From contig NZ_LMUE01000009.1 in NCBI RefSeq assembly GCF_009766065.1, forward strand, positions 692,058-756,057: a stretch of DNA of 64,000 nucleotides, in the 5' to 3' direction. Of this stretch, positions 25,724 through 37,139 are shown piece by piece. Position 1 is the first letter of the stretch. Each line of letters opens with the position of its first letter. Made by a program: the position numbers and the translations under genes. The DNA comes from Dyella sp. S184. Its GTDB lineage: Bacteria; Pseudomonadota; Gammaproteobacteria; Xanthomonadales; Rhodanobacteraceae. A model generated the notes under the pieces. That model saw nothing but the letters and a program-made list of their open reading frames with translations. It was not told where the DNA came from and searched no databases.

Positions 25724-26695
25724 ATGAACCTGCGCGATCTGCAGTATCTGGTGGCACTGGCCGAGCATCGGCACTTCGGCCACGCCGCGGATGCCTGCTT
25801 CGTCAGCCAGCCGACACTGTCTACCCAGATCAAGAAACTGGAGGACGAGCTCGGCGTGCCGCTGGTCGAACGCACACCGCGCAAGGTGCTGCTCACCGAA
25901 GTCGGCCGCGACATCGCCATCCGCGCACGCGACGTGCTCAACGAGATCGAGCAGATCCGCGGCGTAGCCCGGCGCACGCTCGACCCGGAATCCGGCACGG
26001 TGCGGCTGGGCATTTTCCCGACCCTGGGCCCCTATCTGTTGCCGCACGTATTGCCGCTGGTACGCACGGCGTTTCCACGACTGGAGCTGTTGCTGGTCGA
26101 GGAGAAGACCGAGGCGGTATTGCGCATGCTGCGTGAAGGCAAGCTGGACGCCGGCATCCTCGCCCTACCGCTGCATGAGGACAGCCTGCACAGCGAGTTC
26201 CTGTTCGAGGAACCGTTCCTGCTGGCGGTATCGGGCGAGCACCCGCTGGCACACAAGCAGAGCCAGCTGAAGCTCGCCGACCTGTCCAACCAGAACCTGC
26301 TGCTGCTGGAAGACGGCCACTGCCTGCGCGATCAGGCGCTGGAGGTCTGCCACATGGTGGGCGCCGGCGAGCACAGCGGCTTCCGTGCCACCAGCCTGGA
26401 GACGTTGCGGCAGATGGTGGCGGCGAATGTCGGCATCACCCTGCTGCCGGTCACCGCGGTGAAGCCGCCGGTGGCGCCGTTGGAGAACCTGCACCTGATC
26501 GAGTTCAAGGGTCGCCCACCCAGCCGGCATGTGGCCATGGTCTGGCGCAAGAGTTCGGCCATGGATGCGTTCCTGAAGCACCTTGCAGAGATCTTCCGGC
26601 AATTGCCCGCCGACCTGCTCAACCCGCACACGGCCGCAACGGCGGTGGCCGCCGCGGCAGCCTCCGCGAAAACGCGCACGCCCGCACGCCGATAG
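25724..26695 (+). CDS. oxyR: Peroxide-sensing LysR-type regulator OxyR
   Basis: 323 residues from ATG 25724 (GAGG 6 nt upstream); the in-frame ATG at 25703 overlaps the palindromic operator and is unlikely. LysR HTH is at 1-60 (MNLRDLQYLVALAEHRHFGH). The redox cysteines are Cys200 and Cys209 in GHCLRDQALEVC, matching Cys199/Cys208 of Escherichia coli OxyR. Oxidation by peroxide forms the disulfide and switches on target genes, here probably ahpCD and katG. The last about 25 residues are an Ala/Thr-rich tail. Its 3' end faces katG across a strong hairpin. Confidence 0.96.
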   Translation: MNLRDLQYLVALAEHRHFGHAADACFVSQPTLSTQIKKLEDELGVPLVERTPRKVLLTEVGRDIAIRARDVLNEIEQIRGVARRTLDPESGTVRLGIFPTLGPYLLPHVLPLVRTAFPRLELLLVEEKTEAVLRMLREGKLDAGILALPLHEDSLHSEFLFEEPFLLAVSGEHPLAHKQSQLKLADLSNQNLLLLEDGHCLRDQALEVCHMVGAGEHSGFRATSLETLRQMVAANVGITLLPVTAVKPPVAPLENLHLIEFKGRPPSRHVAMVWRKSSAMDAFLKHLAEIFRQLPADLLNPHTAATAVAAAAASAKTRTPARR

Positions 26696-26777
26696 TCCAG
26701 CCGAAGTCGAAGTTATCGTTCCATCGACTTCATGGCGTGACAGGCGCATACCACGGTTCAGTCGCCGACATCTGCCC

Positions 26778-26820
26778 AAGCTCGATCCGGCATCGGGTGA
26801 TCCCGAGCCGGATCGAGCTT
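26778..26820. terminator. Bidirectional hairpin between oxyR and katG
   Basis: AAGCTCGATCCGGC (26778-26791) pairs with 26807-26820 and continues inward with TCGGG/CCCGA after one bulged base. It lies between two converging genes and can stop transcription from both sides. Confidence 0.65.
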
Positions 26821-26856
26821 GCTCGACACAAGACCTTCAAGGTCTATGCAGCGAGA

Positions 26857-29223
<2,367 letters not shown>

Positions 29224-29342
29224 TTACCGCAACGTCAGCAGACCGGAAGTGGCGCGGTCAGGATCTTGCGGCTCCCGCGACGGACTCCTTGGGTTTGCGG
29301 CTGAGGCAGTGACTTGCACTGGCTTGTCCCACTTATCCCAGT

Positions 29343-29377
29343 CGAATATAGATACCGCGATGAGGTGTGTATATTCG
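29343..29377. promoter_or_regulatory. Inverted repeat CGAATATA-N19-TATATTCG
   Basis: Perfect 8-bp arms at 29343-29350 and 29370-29377. They are AT-rich in a G+C-rich background and lie 18 bp from the OxyR-like palindrome. Either a regulator operator or paired promoter elements; unassigned. Confidence 0.4.
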
Positions 29378-29394
29378 ATTATTCCAATCGGTTT

Positions 29395-29411
29395 CATAGC
29401 CAATGGCTATG
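29395..29411. promoter_or_regulatory. Candidate OxyR binding site upstream of katG
   Basis: CATAGCCAATGGCTATG is a perfect palindrome around one central base. It has the same CATAG-N7-CTATG frame as the site between ahpC and oxyR. It lies about 283 bp from the katG start and 187 bp from the divergent gene at 29598. The inner consensus T and A of OxyR sites are not matched, so the assignment rests on spacing and context. Confidence 0.5.
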
Positions 29412-29597
29412 GTCATCCACCCCTTCTCAACGGACGCCATAGAGGAGCCAGGCGACGCCGAGCGCTTTATTCATGGTGGTATGTTCATGGCCAGCCGCAG
29501 CCATGTCCTGTAACCGGCTGATCGAGCTGAACAGAGCACTGCCAGCCATCATCACCAGGCTGGTTCCGAACAACGTGGGGCCAATCGCAGATTTCGG

Positions 29598-30203
29598 ATG
29601 AGCATGCGCAAACTATGGATCGGCGTCGCCCTGCTGCTGGTGCTGTGGGGCGGCACTTCGTGGTGGCAGCACCGTCCACTGCATCAACCACCGGGCGTGA
29701 TTGCGCCGGATGAACCCGAGCAGGACAACATCGAGGATGGCGCGAAGCTGCAACACGGCGACGTGACCCTCACCACCCGCGCCCGTTTCATCCTCACCGC
29801 GCGCGTGCTGTCGCGCGCCGATTATTCCTGGGGCGCCGACGCCAAATTGATCCCCGAAGACCTCGCACTCGGCTGGGGCCGCATGTCCGACAGCGCAGTG
29901 CTGGCCAGCATCGACATCAGCCAGTCCGACCGTTTCTACTACTGGCACGTGAAACAGTTCCCGATCCCGCGCCGCGAGATCGAGACGCACAGCGCCAACA
30001 TGCACATGATCCCCGCCGACGCTGGCGTGCTGCACGACCTTAAGGAAGTGCGCCCCGGCGAAGTCGTACATATCGAAGGCTTCCTCGTCGACGCCAGCCG
30101 CCCCGACGGCTGGCGCTGGAAAACCTCGATGACCCGCGACGATGTGGGTCCGGGCGCGTGCGAGCTGGTTTATGTGGAGAGCCTTGGCATCGTCACACCG
30201 TAA
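29598..30203 (+). CDS. Conserved hypothetical membrane-anchored protein
   Basis: 201 residues; ATG 29598, with a second ATG two codons on. A single N-terminal hydrophobic segment (about 4-20) without a clear cleavage site anchors it in the inner membrane, with the rest in the periplasm. Motifs ARFILTARVLSRADYSWG, DLALGWGRMSD and HSANMHMIPAD recall the conserved proteobacterial hypotheticals of this length. No catalytic signature seen. Divergent from katG and possibly sharing its control region; transcribed alone. Confidence 0.75.
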   Translation: MSMRKLWIGVALLLVLWGGTSWWQHRPLHQPPGVIAPDEPEQDNIEDGAKLQHGDVTLTTRARFILTARVLSRADYSWGADAKLIPEDLALGWGRMSDSAVLASIDISQSDRFYYWHVKQFPIPRREIETHSANMHMIPADAGVLHDLKEVRPGEVVHIEGFLVDASRPDGWRWKTSMTRDDVGPGACELVYVESLGIVTP

Positions 30204-30418
30204 ATCCTGTTACACCCGCGGATTCACAGGCGTAACTCGGTTTACATCTACAAAGTGCCGAATGACAACGGAGCGCGGCTATTTGCGTAGCGCATCTGCA
30301 GTAATACAAAACGTTGCATAACAAGGAAATCCGCTGCTTGTACGAGGCGCGATCAAGACTACATACTCGATGCAATGCTCCGGATCCGGGGGGGCTACTT
30401 CACGTTAGTGCTCAAACC

Positions 30419-30988
30419 ATGCAGCCAAACAGCTGGAACTCACTAGAAATTGCCAAACTCGTAGCAGGGATTCTCACTCCGATTGCACTCGCAGTGCTTG
30501 GCATATACCTGCATCGACTTGCCAAGCGATTTGAGTATCTACAATGGCGCAACCAAAAGCTCACTGAAAAAAGATTATCGGTGTATGACTCTCTTGCTCC
30601 AAAACTCAACGATCTATTTTGCTACTTCACATATGTCGGTGCGTGGCGAGACATGTCACCAACTTCCGTCGTAGGACTTAAGCGCTCAATAGACAAAGAG
30701 ATCCATCTCGCCGCGCCGCTTTTCGGCAAAGACTTCTTCAAGGCGCTTATTGCGTTCCAAGATACTTGCTTTGAGACATTCACTGGCTGGGGGCGTGATG
30801 CTCGTCTCCGCACTGAATGTGAACGTCGCCGCGAGTACTATTCTGGGGACTGGCAAGCTTCTTGGGATAGTCTTTTCAGTGAAAATGTGTCTAGTACTAC
30901 GAGTATAAAGCTCGCGTATGCACACGCTATGCAGGCATTCTCAAAAGATATTGGCGTTCACGAACAGGCTGGAGCAAGTGAGCGCTAA
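30419..30988 (+). CDS. Hypothetical membrane-anchored protein, probably acquired (cassette-like)
   Basis: 189 residues from the ATG at 30419 (MQPNSWNSLEIAKL), preferred over the longer frame to 30314, whose leader is unconvincing. One transmembrane helix near residues 10-32 is followed by a soluble, mostly helical, charged region. No family recognised. G+C content and codon choice are visibly lower than in both neighbours, which suggests transfer. The stop codon lies inside GCGCTAAC, which begins a sequence resembling the left half of an integron attC site, as often seen in gene cassettes. Confidence 0.55.
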   Translation: MQPNSWNSLEIAKLVAGILTPIALAVLGIYLHRLAKRFEYLQWRNQKLTEKRLSVYDSLAPKLNDLFCYFTYVGAWRDMSPTSVVGLKRSIDKEIHLAAPLFGKDFFKALIAFQDTCFETFTGWGRDARLRTECERRREYYSGDWQASWDSLFSENVSSTTSIKLAYAHAMQAFSKDIGVHEQAGASER

Positions 30989-31007
30989 CAGTTCCAAGCG
31001 GACGCTC
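30982..31007 (+). mobile_element. attC-like half site (orphan cassette end)
   Basis: GCGCTAAC followed by AGTTCCAAGCGGACGC resembles the left half of the complete attC at 63284-63340 read on the minus strand (GCCTAAC, then AACTGGTTCAAGGCGGACGC). The complementary right half is not recognisable downstream. Suggestive only. Confidence 0.35.
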
Positions 31008-31050
31008 TGAACTAACACTTCAGGAGTCGTCACGATGCCCAAGCCAAGCT

Positions 31051-31569
31051 TCAATAACGCAACAGGCTGTGCAGTTGTTGGCCCCCTGACCAACGATCTC
31101 GCCCGCGCAGCGCAAGCAATTCGATGACCACACTGGCACCCATCAGCTCGCCACCAAGCTGCTCGACCAGCGCACGCGCCGCCGCCAACGTGCCGCCCGT
31201 GGCCAGCACGTCATCGACAAGCAACACGCGTTCGCGGGGCCTCAACGCATCGCGTTGCGCTTCCAGCCGGTCACTGCCGTATTCGAGCTGATAGTCCACC
31301 GACACCACCGGCGGTGGCAGCTTGCCGGGTTTGCGCAGCGGCACGAAACCGGCGTGCAGTTTCTGCGCCAGTGCGGCGCCGAAGATGAAGCCGCGTGCCT
31401 CGATGCCGCACACGGCCTGCACGCCGCTGCCCTGCCACGGTTCGGCCAGCGCGTCGATGCAGCGGGCGAAGCCGCCGGCGTCGGCCAGCAGCGGGGTGAC
31501 GTCGCGGAACATCACGCCGGGCGTGGGGAAATCGGGCACGGCGCGGATCAGGGCGGTGAGGTCTTGCAT
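31051..31569 (-). CDS. apt: Adenine phosphoribosyltransferase
   Basis: 172 residues from the ATG at 31569 (MQDLTALIRAVPDFPTPGVM), the family's standard N-terminus; the longer frame is a leader artefact. PRPP-binding loop VLLVDDVLATGGT, flexible loop KPGKLPPPVV, and GIEARGFIFGAALA are all present. It makes AMP from adenine and PRPP in purine salvage. It follows the DUF2007 gene by 52 bp on the same strand. Confidence 0.96.
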   Translation of the reverse strand: MQDLTALIRAVPDFPTPGVMFRDVTPLLADAGGFARCIDALAEPWQGSGVQAVCGIEARGFIFGAALAQKLHAGFVPLRKPGKLPPPVVSVDYQLEYGSDRLEAQRDALRPRERVLLVDDVLATGGTLAAARALVEQLGGELMGASVVIELLALRGRDRWSGGQQLHSLLRY

Positions 31570-31621
31570 GGAGCTTCCTTGGAGGTGATGCGATCGCGGA
31601 ACCGCGGTAGCTGACCTTAGT

Positions 31622-31900
31622 TCAGCAGGGCATGAGCTGCGGACCGTCGGGTAGATCGCCGATCTCGTCAATGGCGAGCCGCGCCTCGCTCAACTGCGCC
31701 TCGACCGCGTCCACGATGCCGCTGGCGAGCGCCAGGCTCGATTCGGGCACCATCACCGCGATGTAGTCCATCGCGGGTAATTGGCCTACCGCGCCGGTGA
31801 GGTATTCGCCGGCAATGAATGCCGGAATACCCTCGGCTTCGAGCGCATCCTTGACCAGATGGGCGTCGAACAGGTTCTGGGCTCGATAAATGGTGTGCAT
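31622..31900 (-). CDS. DUF2007 domain-containing protein
   Basis: 92 residues from the ATG at 31900 ([20 protein letters not shown]). The pattern IYRAxNxxDAHLVKxxLExxGI followed by GELP/GQLP and [11 protein letters not shown] is that of the small DUF2007 (putative prokaryotic signal-transducing) family, with a PII-like alpha/beta fold. Function unknown. The frame upstream to 32176 overlaps glnS and is not coding. Divergent from glnS; probably cotranscribed with apt. Confidence 0.8.
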   Translation of the reverse strand: MHTIYRAQNLFDAHLVKDALEAEGIPAFIAGEYLTGAVGQLPAMDYIAVMVPESSLALASGIVDAVEAQLSEARLAIDEIGDLPDGPQLMPC

Positions 31901-32036
31901 GGCCTGCACGCTACGCCCCGGCATGGGCGCGAGGCAAGCGACGCCTTGTCCCAGCTTGCATCCGGGGCGATCTGCGCCCGGTAACGCCGACAGGGTAAAC
32001 TTGGGTGTTTCCGCCACCGCCTGCGAGTTTTGCCCG

Positions 32037-33797
32037 ATGTCGATTGAAAATCCCACCATCGCACCCGCCACGCCAACGGCCGCCGTGCAACAGGATTTCA
32101 TCCGGCAGATCGTGCGCGAGGACCTCGCCGCCGGCAAGCACCACGCGGTGCATACGCGCTTTCCACCCGAGCCCAACGGCTACCTGCATATCGGCCATGC
32201 GAAGGCGATCTGCCTGAGCTTCGGCATCGCGGCTCAATTCGGCGGCTGGTGCAATTTGCGGCTGGACGATACCAACCCGGGCAAGGAAGACCCGGAGTTC
32301 GTCGAGGGCATCAAGGACGACGTGCGCTGGCTCGGCTTCGAATGGCACTCGCTGCGCCACGCTTCGGATTATTTCGAGGTGTTCTACCGCTCGGCGCTCA
32401 AGCTGATCGAGGACGGCGTGGCCTATGTGGATGACCTCAGCGCCGAAGAGATGCGCGAGTACCGTGGCACGCTGACCACCGGTGGGCGCCACTCGCCCTA
32501 CCGCGAGCGCAGCGTGGAAGAAAACCTCGACCTGTTCCGCCGCATGCGCGCGGGTGAATTTGCCGATGGCGCCAAGACGCTGCGCGCGAAGATCGACATG
32601 AGCGCGGGCAACATCAATATGCGCGATCCGGCGATCTACCGCATCCGCAAGATCGCCCATCAGAACACCGGCGATGCATGGCCGATCTACCCGATGTACG
32701 ACTACGCGCACTGCCTGTCCGATGCGATGGAAGGCATCACCCATTCGCTGTGCACGCTGGAGTTCGAGGATCATCGCCCGCTGTACGACTGGTTCGTCGA
32801 CAAGGTCGACCTGCCGAACCATCCCGAGCTGTGGCAGTCGGTGGTCGCCGCAGGTCTGGAGGCGAAGCCGGCCAAGCCGCGCCAGATCGAGTTCTCACGC
32901 CTCAACCTCAGCTACTGCATCACCAGCAAGCGCAAGCTGGCGCAGCTGGTCAGCGAGAACTTCGTCGACGGCTGGGACGACCCACGCATGAACACGCTGC
33001 GCGGCCTGCGCCGGCGCGGCTTCACGCCGGCCGGGCTGCGCCTGCTGATCGAGCGCGTCGGCGTCAGCAAGCAGAACAGCGTGATCGACTACTCGATCCT
33101 GGAGAACTGCATCCGCGAGGATCTGGACGTCACCGCCGCGCGCCGGATGGCCGTGCTCGACCCGCTGAAGCTGGTGCTGACCAATCTGCCGGAAGGCCAC
33201 GCGGAAACGTTGACCTTCGCCAACCACCCGAAGGACGACAGCTTCGGCACGCGCGAAGTGCCATTTGCACGCGAGTTGTGGATCGAGCGCGAGGATTTCG
33301 CCGAAGTGCCGCCGAAGGGTTTCCACCGCTTGAAACCGGAAGGTGAAGTGCGCCTGCGCGGCGTCGGCATCATCAAATGCGAACAACTGATCAAGAATGC
33401 CGATGGCAACGTGACCGAGCTGCATTGCACGCTCGATCCGGAAACCCGTCACGGCATGCCCGGTGCTGACCGCAAGGTAAAAGGCACCATCCACTGGGTC
33501 AGCGCAAAAGATGCCGTCGCTACCGAAGTGCGCATCTACGACCGCCTGTTCAACGTATCTGCACCTGACAGCGAGGAAGACGGCAAGAGTTGGCTCGAGC
33601 ACGTCAACCCGCAGGCCAAGCGCGTGGTACAGGCGTGGCTGGAGCCGGCCGCAGCCAGCGCCGAGCCGGAGCAGCGCTACCAGTTCGAGCGACTGGGTTA
33701 TTTTGTGGCCGACCGCGTCGATCATCGTGCCACGGCACCGGTGTTCAATCGCACCGTGACACTGCGCGACGTCTGGGCGAAACCGGCCGGCCAGTAA
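32037..33797 (+). CDS. glnS: Glutamine--tRNA ligase
   Basis: 586 residues from ATG 32037 ([10 protein letters not shown]); the frame opens further upstream but only with non-homologous codons overlapping the DUF2007 gene. Class I signature HIGH is at 51-54 in [14 protein letters not shown], the KMSKS-equivalent loop is ITSKRKL, and the anticodon-binding beta-barrels fill the C-terminal third ([18 protein letters not shown]). It charges tRNA-Gln directly. Cytosolic and essential. Followed 13 bp later by the deaminase gene, so probably cotranscribed. Confidence 0.97.
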   Translation: MSIENPTIAPATPTAAVQQDFIRQIVREDLAAGKHHAVHTRFPPEPNGYLHIGHAKAICLSFGIAAQFGGWCNLRLDDTNPGKEDPEFVEGIKDDVRWLGFEWHSLRHASDYFEVFYRSALKLIEDGVAYVDDLSAEEMREYRGTLTTGGRHSPYRERSVEENLDLFRRMRAGEFADGAKTLRAKIDMSAGNINMRDPAIYRIRKIAHQNTGDAWPIYPMYDYAHCLSDAMEGITHSLCTLEFEDHRPLYDWFVDKVDLPNHPELWQSVVAAGLEAKPAKPRQIEFSRLNLSYCITSKRKLAQLVSENFVDGWDDPRMNTLRGLRRRGFTPAGLRLLIERVGVSKQNSVIDYSILENCIREDLDVTAARRMAVLDPLKLVLTNLPEGHAETLTFANHPKDDSFGTREVPFARELWIEREDFAEVPPKGFHRLKPEGEVRLRGVGIIKCEQLIKNADGNVTELHCTLDPETRHGMPGADRKVKGTIHWVSAKDAVATEVRIYDRLFNVSAPDSEEDGKSWLEHVNPQAKRVVQAWLEPAAASAEPEQRYQFERLGYFVADRVDHRATAPVFNRTVTLRDVWAKPAGQ

Positions 33798-33810
33798 GCG
33801 GAGAAACACC

Positions 33811-34368
33811 ATGCTTCCTCTGCAAATCCATCTGACCCTGCCGCCATGGATTGGCGACGTTGCCGACGAAAGCCGGATCTATCTCACCGATGAGGACAAA
33901 GTCGGCCTGGCGATCGAGCTGTCGAAGCACAACGTCGAGCACAGCAACGGCGGCCCGTTCGGCGCAGCTGTGTTCAACGAGGCGGGGCGGCTGATTTCGG
34001 TCGGCGTGAATCGCGTGGTGCCGCAGACCTGTTCGGTGGCCCATGCGGAAATGATGGCGTACATGACCGCGCAGCAGCGGCTCGCCGCGTTCCGGCTCAA
34101 CGAACAAGGCGGCCGTTACATCCTGGCCACCAGCGCACAGCCGTGCTGCCAGTGCTACGGCGCCACGGTCTGGGCCGGCGTCGACGAGCTGCTGATCGGC
34201 GCGCGCGCGGAAGACGTCGAGGAACTCACCGAGTTCGACGAAGGCCCGTTGCCGGCCGACTGGATCGGCGAACTGCAGCGCCGCAACATCGTGGTCCGCC
34301 GCGACATCCTGCGTGACCAGGCGCGCACCGTGCTGGCTGCCTATGGCGCCAGCGGCACATCGTATTGA
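33811..34368 (+). CDS. Cytidine/deoxycytidylate deaminase-fold nucleoside deaminase
   Basis: 185 residues. Zinc-site motifs are H78-A-E80 and PCCQC at 111-115, giving ligands His78, Cys112 and Cys115 with Glu80 as proton shuttle. The spacing fits the guanine/tRNA-adenosine deaminase branch (GuaD-like) of the family. The N-terminal about 30 residues are an extra segment. Exact base not determinable; guanine or a nucleoside is plausible. Its stop overlaps the TTG start of the next gene. Confidence 0.85.
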   Translation: MLPLQIHLTLPPWIGDVADESRIYLTDEDKVGLAIELSKHNVEHSNGGPFGAAVFNEAGRLISVGVNRVVPQTCSVAHAEMMAYMTAQQRLAAFRLNEQGGRYILATSAQPCCQCYGATVWAGVDELLIGARAEDVEELTEFDEGPLPADWIGELQRRNIVVRRDILRDQARTVLAAYGASGTSY

Positions 34369-35114
34369 GCCGCTGGCGCGCCGCGCTGCCGCTAATCCTG
34401 CTGCTGCTGGCAGGTGTCCTGCTGTTCGCCTCTGGCATGTTCGACCGGTTGAGTCCGGAAAACGTGGTGGCGCACCAGCAGCTATTGCATGTGCATATCA
34501 CCGAACATCCCTGGCTGGCCCGACTGATCTTCATCGGCCTGCTGACCCTGGCCACGTCCACCGGCATCCCCGGCACGATCGTGATCATCCTTGCCGGCGG
34601 CTTCGCGTTCGGCACGATCGAGGGCACGATGTGTTCGTCGATCGGACTGACCCTTGGTTCGCTGATTCTCTACCTGGCCAGTCGCTACGCGTTTGGCGCC
34701 GGCAGCAAGCATCCTCCGGTGATCGTCGCGAAGCTGCACCACAGCTTCGAGCGCCACCCGGTGAGCTACACGCTGTTCCTGCGTTTCGTGCCGATCGTGC
34801 CGTTCGGCATGGTCACGGTGAGCCTGGCGTGGCTGCGTTGCCCGATGTGGCTGTTCCTTGGTGCTACCTGGGTGGGCGGCACGGTGATGCTGGTCTTCGA
34901 GAACCTGATCGGCGCCGGGGTCGGCCAAGCCCTGAGCCACGGCGACCACCTGGGCCTGAGCCTGCTTCTGTACCGCCCGATCTGGCTGCCGCTGTGCGGC
35001 GTCACCCTGCTCTCGCTGCTGCCGTTCCTGATCGAGCGCCTGCTGCTGAGATACCGGCATCACCATCCCGAACCGCCTCACGCCGAATCACCCCGGCCCA
35101 GCGACGAAGGCTGA
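34365..35114 (+). CDS. TVP38/TMEM64 (VTT domain) family membrane protein
   Basis: 249 residues from a TTG overlapping the previous TGA (TTGA), so translationally coupled to the deaminase. Hydrophobic segments at about 7-24, 47-70, 75-100, 145-165 and 185-215 enclose the VTT motif region: GIPGTIVIILAGGFAFGTIEG, then LFLRFVPIVPFGMV. These DedA-superfamily proteins are proposed lipid scramblases or transporters in the inner membrane. The substrate is not known for this branch. The C-terminus is a His/Pro-rich cytosolic tail. Confidence 0.88.
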   Translation: MSRWRAALPLILLLLAGVLLFASGMFDRLSPENVVAHQQLLHVHITEHPWLARLIFIGLLTLATSTGIPGTIVIILAGGFAFGTIEGTMCSSIGLTLGSLILYLASRYAFGAGSKHPPVIVAKLHHSFERHPVSYTLFLRFVPIVPFGMVTVSLAWLRCPMWLFLGATWVGGTVMLVFENLIGAGVGQALSHGDHLGLSLLLYRPIWLPLCGVTLLSLLPFLIERLLLRYRHHHPEPPHAESPRPSDEG

Positions 35115-35216
35115 GCCTGGCCGTCCAGCCGACGCCTTTCGGTCGGGCTGCCGGATTCTGCTTTTCGCGCTAGGCTCAGTGTCGACGGGTACCGTGCCGG
35201 GGGTCGGACAGACAAG

Positions 35217-37109
35217 ATGGCCAGGTTCTGGATGAAACGGCTCTGGCGTCGCGCCTCGCTGATGCAGCGGCTGGGCTTCGTTGCCCTGGTACCCACCCTG
35301 GTCACCGCGTCCCTGCTGGCGGCCATCCTGACCCATTACCAGTTGATCACACTGCGCAGCATGGGCCAGAACACGGCTGATGCGGTTGCCACCCAGGCGG
35401 CATCGATCACGGCGGGCCCGCTGCACGATATGCAGCGTCGCGAACTGATCCGCATTGCGCAATCGATTGCCAAGCTCCCCCATGTGGCACGCGTGCAGAT
35501 CAGCGCGGCCAATGGGGAGATCCTCGCTGACAGCCACGGTCGCAGCGAGGCCACGCCGCAAGACAGCCTGACCGTGGTGCGCGACGTACTCGACAGCGAT
35601 CAGCCGCAAGCGCCGCCATTGGGCTCGGTGATGGTCGATGTAAGCCTGAGTGAGGCGATTGCCGCGCAACGTGCCAGCCTGCGCATTGCCCTGCTCGCGC
35701 TGGCGGCAAGCCTGCTGGTTGCGGCAGTGATCGCGTGGCAGGCCGCAAGCTGGATCAGCGCGCCATTGCGGCGACTGGCGCACGCGGTGCATGAACTCGG
35801 GCGTGGCGATCGCCCGGTTGCCGTCCGTGTCACCGACCAGACCGAGATCGGCGAGTTGCAACATGGCTTCAACACCGCCGCCGCGACCCTGTTCGACATG
35901 CACCGCGGCATGGAACAGGAAATCGAACACGCCACCCAGGAACTGGCACACAAGAACACGGCGCTGGAGGCGGCCAGTGTGGCCAAGGCGCGCTTCCTCG
36001 CCGCCGCCTCGCACGACCTGCGTCAGCCACTGTATGCGCTGACCCTGTTTTCGTCTGCGCTCGCGGTCGACGAGCATGATCCGGTACGGCTGGACCGCAT
36101 TGCGCACATCCAGGAATGCGTGGAGGCGCTCGACCACCTGTTCAGTGAATTGCTCGACCTGTCGCGACTGGAAACCGGCGCGATGCAGATCGAGATCAGC
36201 GAATTCCCGCTCGACCCGGTATTCGAGGAAGTGAGCCGCAATTTCCGCATGATCGCCGAGCAGCAGGACCTGCGTCTGACCGTACGCACGACCGATCTGT
36301 GGGTGCGCAGCGACCGCACCATGCTCGCGCGCATCCTAAACAACCTGGTCAGCAACGCACTGCGCTATACCCAGGAGGGTGGCGTGCTGGTCGGCGCACG
36401 TCGACGGCTGGATGGCACCGTGCGGATCGACGTGTGGGATACCGGCAGCGGCATCGCGCCGGAGCATCGGGAACGCGTGTTCGACGAGTTCTATCGGGTG
36501 GATAACCCGGGCAGCGCCGAAAACTCCGGTGGCCAGCACCGCGGCCTCGGCCTCGGCCTGGCTACCGTGCAACGACTGGCCGAACTGCTGGATACCCGTG
36601 TTGTGCTGCAGTCCCATGCGGGGCGCGGCAGCGTGTTCAGCTTCCACGTATGCGAAGTACCGGCGCAGCAAATCCACCTGGTGCAGACCGAGGAAGCGCC
36701 GCTGGATGTATCGGGCATGCGCGTGCTGGTGATCGACGATGAGCCGGCGATCCTTTCCGGCATCCGCTATCTGCTGCGCAGCTGGGGTTGCGATGTGGCG
36801 ACCGCCGAAGATCGCATACAGGCACTGGAGGCCGCGGAAAACTGGCCCGGCCAGCCCGACATCGTGATCTCCGACCTGCGCCTGCGCGACGGCGAGAGCG
36901 GCCTGGATGCACTGGCCGCACTGGATCATTACTACATGCGCGATGGCATGCCGCCTTTCCCGCGCCTGCTGATCACCGGCGAAACGCGCAGCGACCGCCT
37001 GCGCGAAATCCAGGCGGCAAAGATTCCGGTGCTCTACAAACCGGTGTCGCCGGAGCAGCTGCGCGAGGCGATGATGGCCGTCTGGACGTCTTCACGCAAC
37101 GTGGTCTGA
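35217..37109 (+). CDS. Hybrid sensor histidine kinase / response regulator
   Basis: 630 residues. TM1 is at about 20-42, a periplasmic sensor at 43-158, TM2 at 160-182, then HAMP (about 183-235), coiled coil, HisKA with phospho-His266 in AASHDLRQPLYALTLF, and HATPase (N-box LNNLVSNALRYTQEGG, DTGSGI, GLGLGLATVQRL). A C-terminal receiver follows, with DDE pocket VIDDEPA and Asp553 in ISDLRLRDGESG. The HDLRQP H-box is that of the FixL/NodV-like hybrid kinases that pair with LuxR-type regulators. An orphan LuxR-type regulator is encoded in the T6SS block at 51128; pairing is speculation. Confidence 0.93.
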   Translation: MARFWMKRLWRRASLMQRLGFVALVPTLVTASLLAAILTHYQLITLRSMGQNTADAVATQAASITAGPLHDMQRRELIRIAQSIAKLPHVARVQISAANGEILADSHGRSEATPQDSLTVVRDVLDSDQPQAPPLGSVMVDVSLSEAIAAQRASLRIALLALAASLLVAAVIAWQAASWISAPLRRLAHAVHELGRGDRPVAVRVTDQTEIGELQHGFNTAAATLFDMHRGMEQEIEHATQELAHKNTALEAASVAKARFLAAASHDLRQPLYALTLFSSALAVDEHDPVRLDRIAHIQECVEALDHLFSELLDLSRLETGAMQIEISEFPLDPVFEEVSRNFRMIAEQQDLRLTVRTTDLWVRSDRTMLARILNNLVSNALRYTQEGGVLVGARRRLDGTVRIDVWDTGSGIAPEHRERVFDEFYRVDNPGSAENSGGQHRGLGLGLATVQRLAELLDTRVVLQSHAGRGSVFSFHVCEVPAQQIHLVQTEEAPLDVSGMRVLVIDDEPAILSGIRYLLRSWGCDVATAEDRIQALEAAENWPGQPDIVISDLRLRDGESGLDALAALDHYYMRDGMPPFPRLLITGETRSDRLREIQAAKIPVLYKPVSPEQLREAMMAVWTSSRNVV

Positions 37110-37139
37110 TACCGGTGCATGGTGACCTGGAACACTCGC

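Noticed and set aside
30310..30335. GCATAAC-containing sequence upstream of the low-G+C gene as a second attC half
   Set aside because: Lacks the inner box; a single 7-mer match is not enough.
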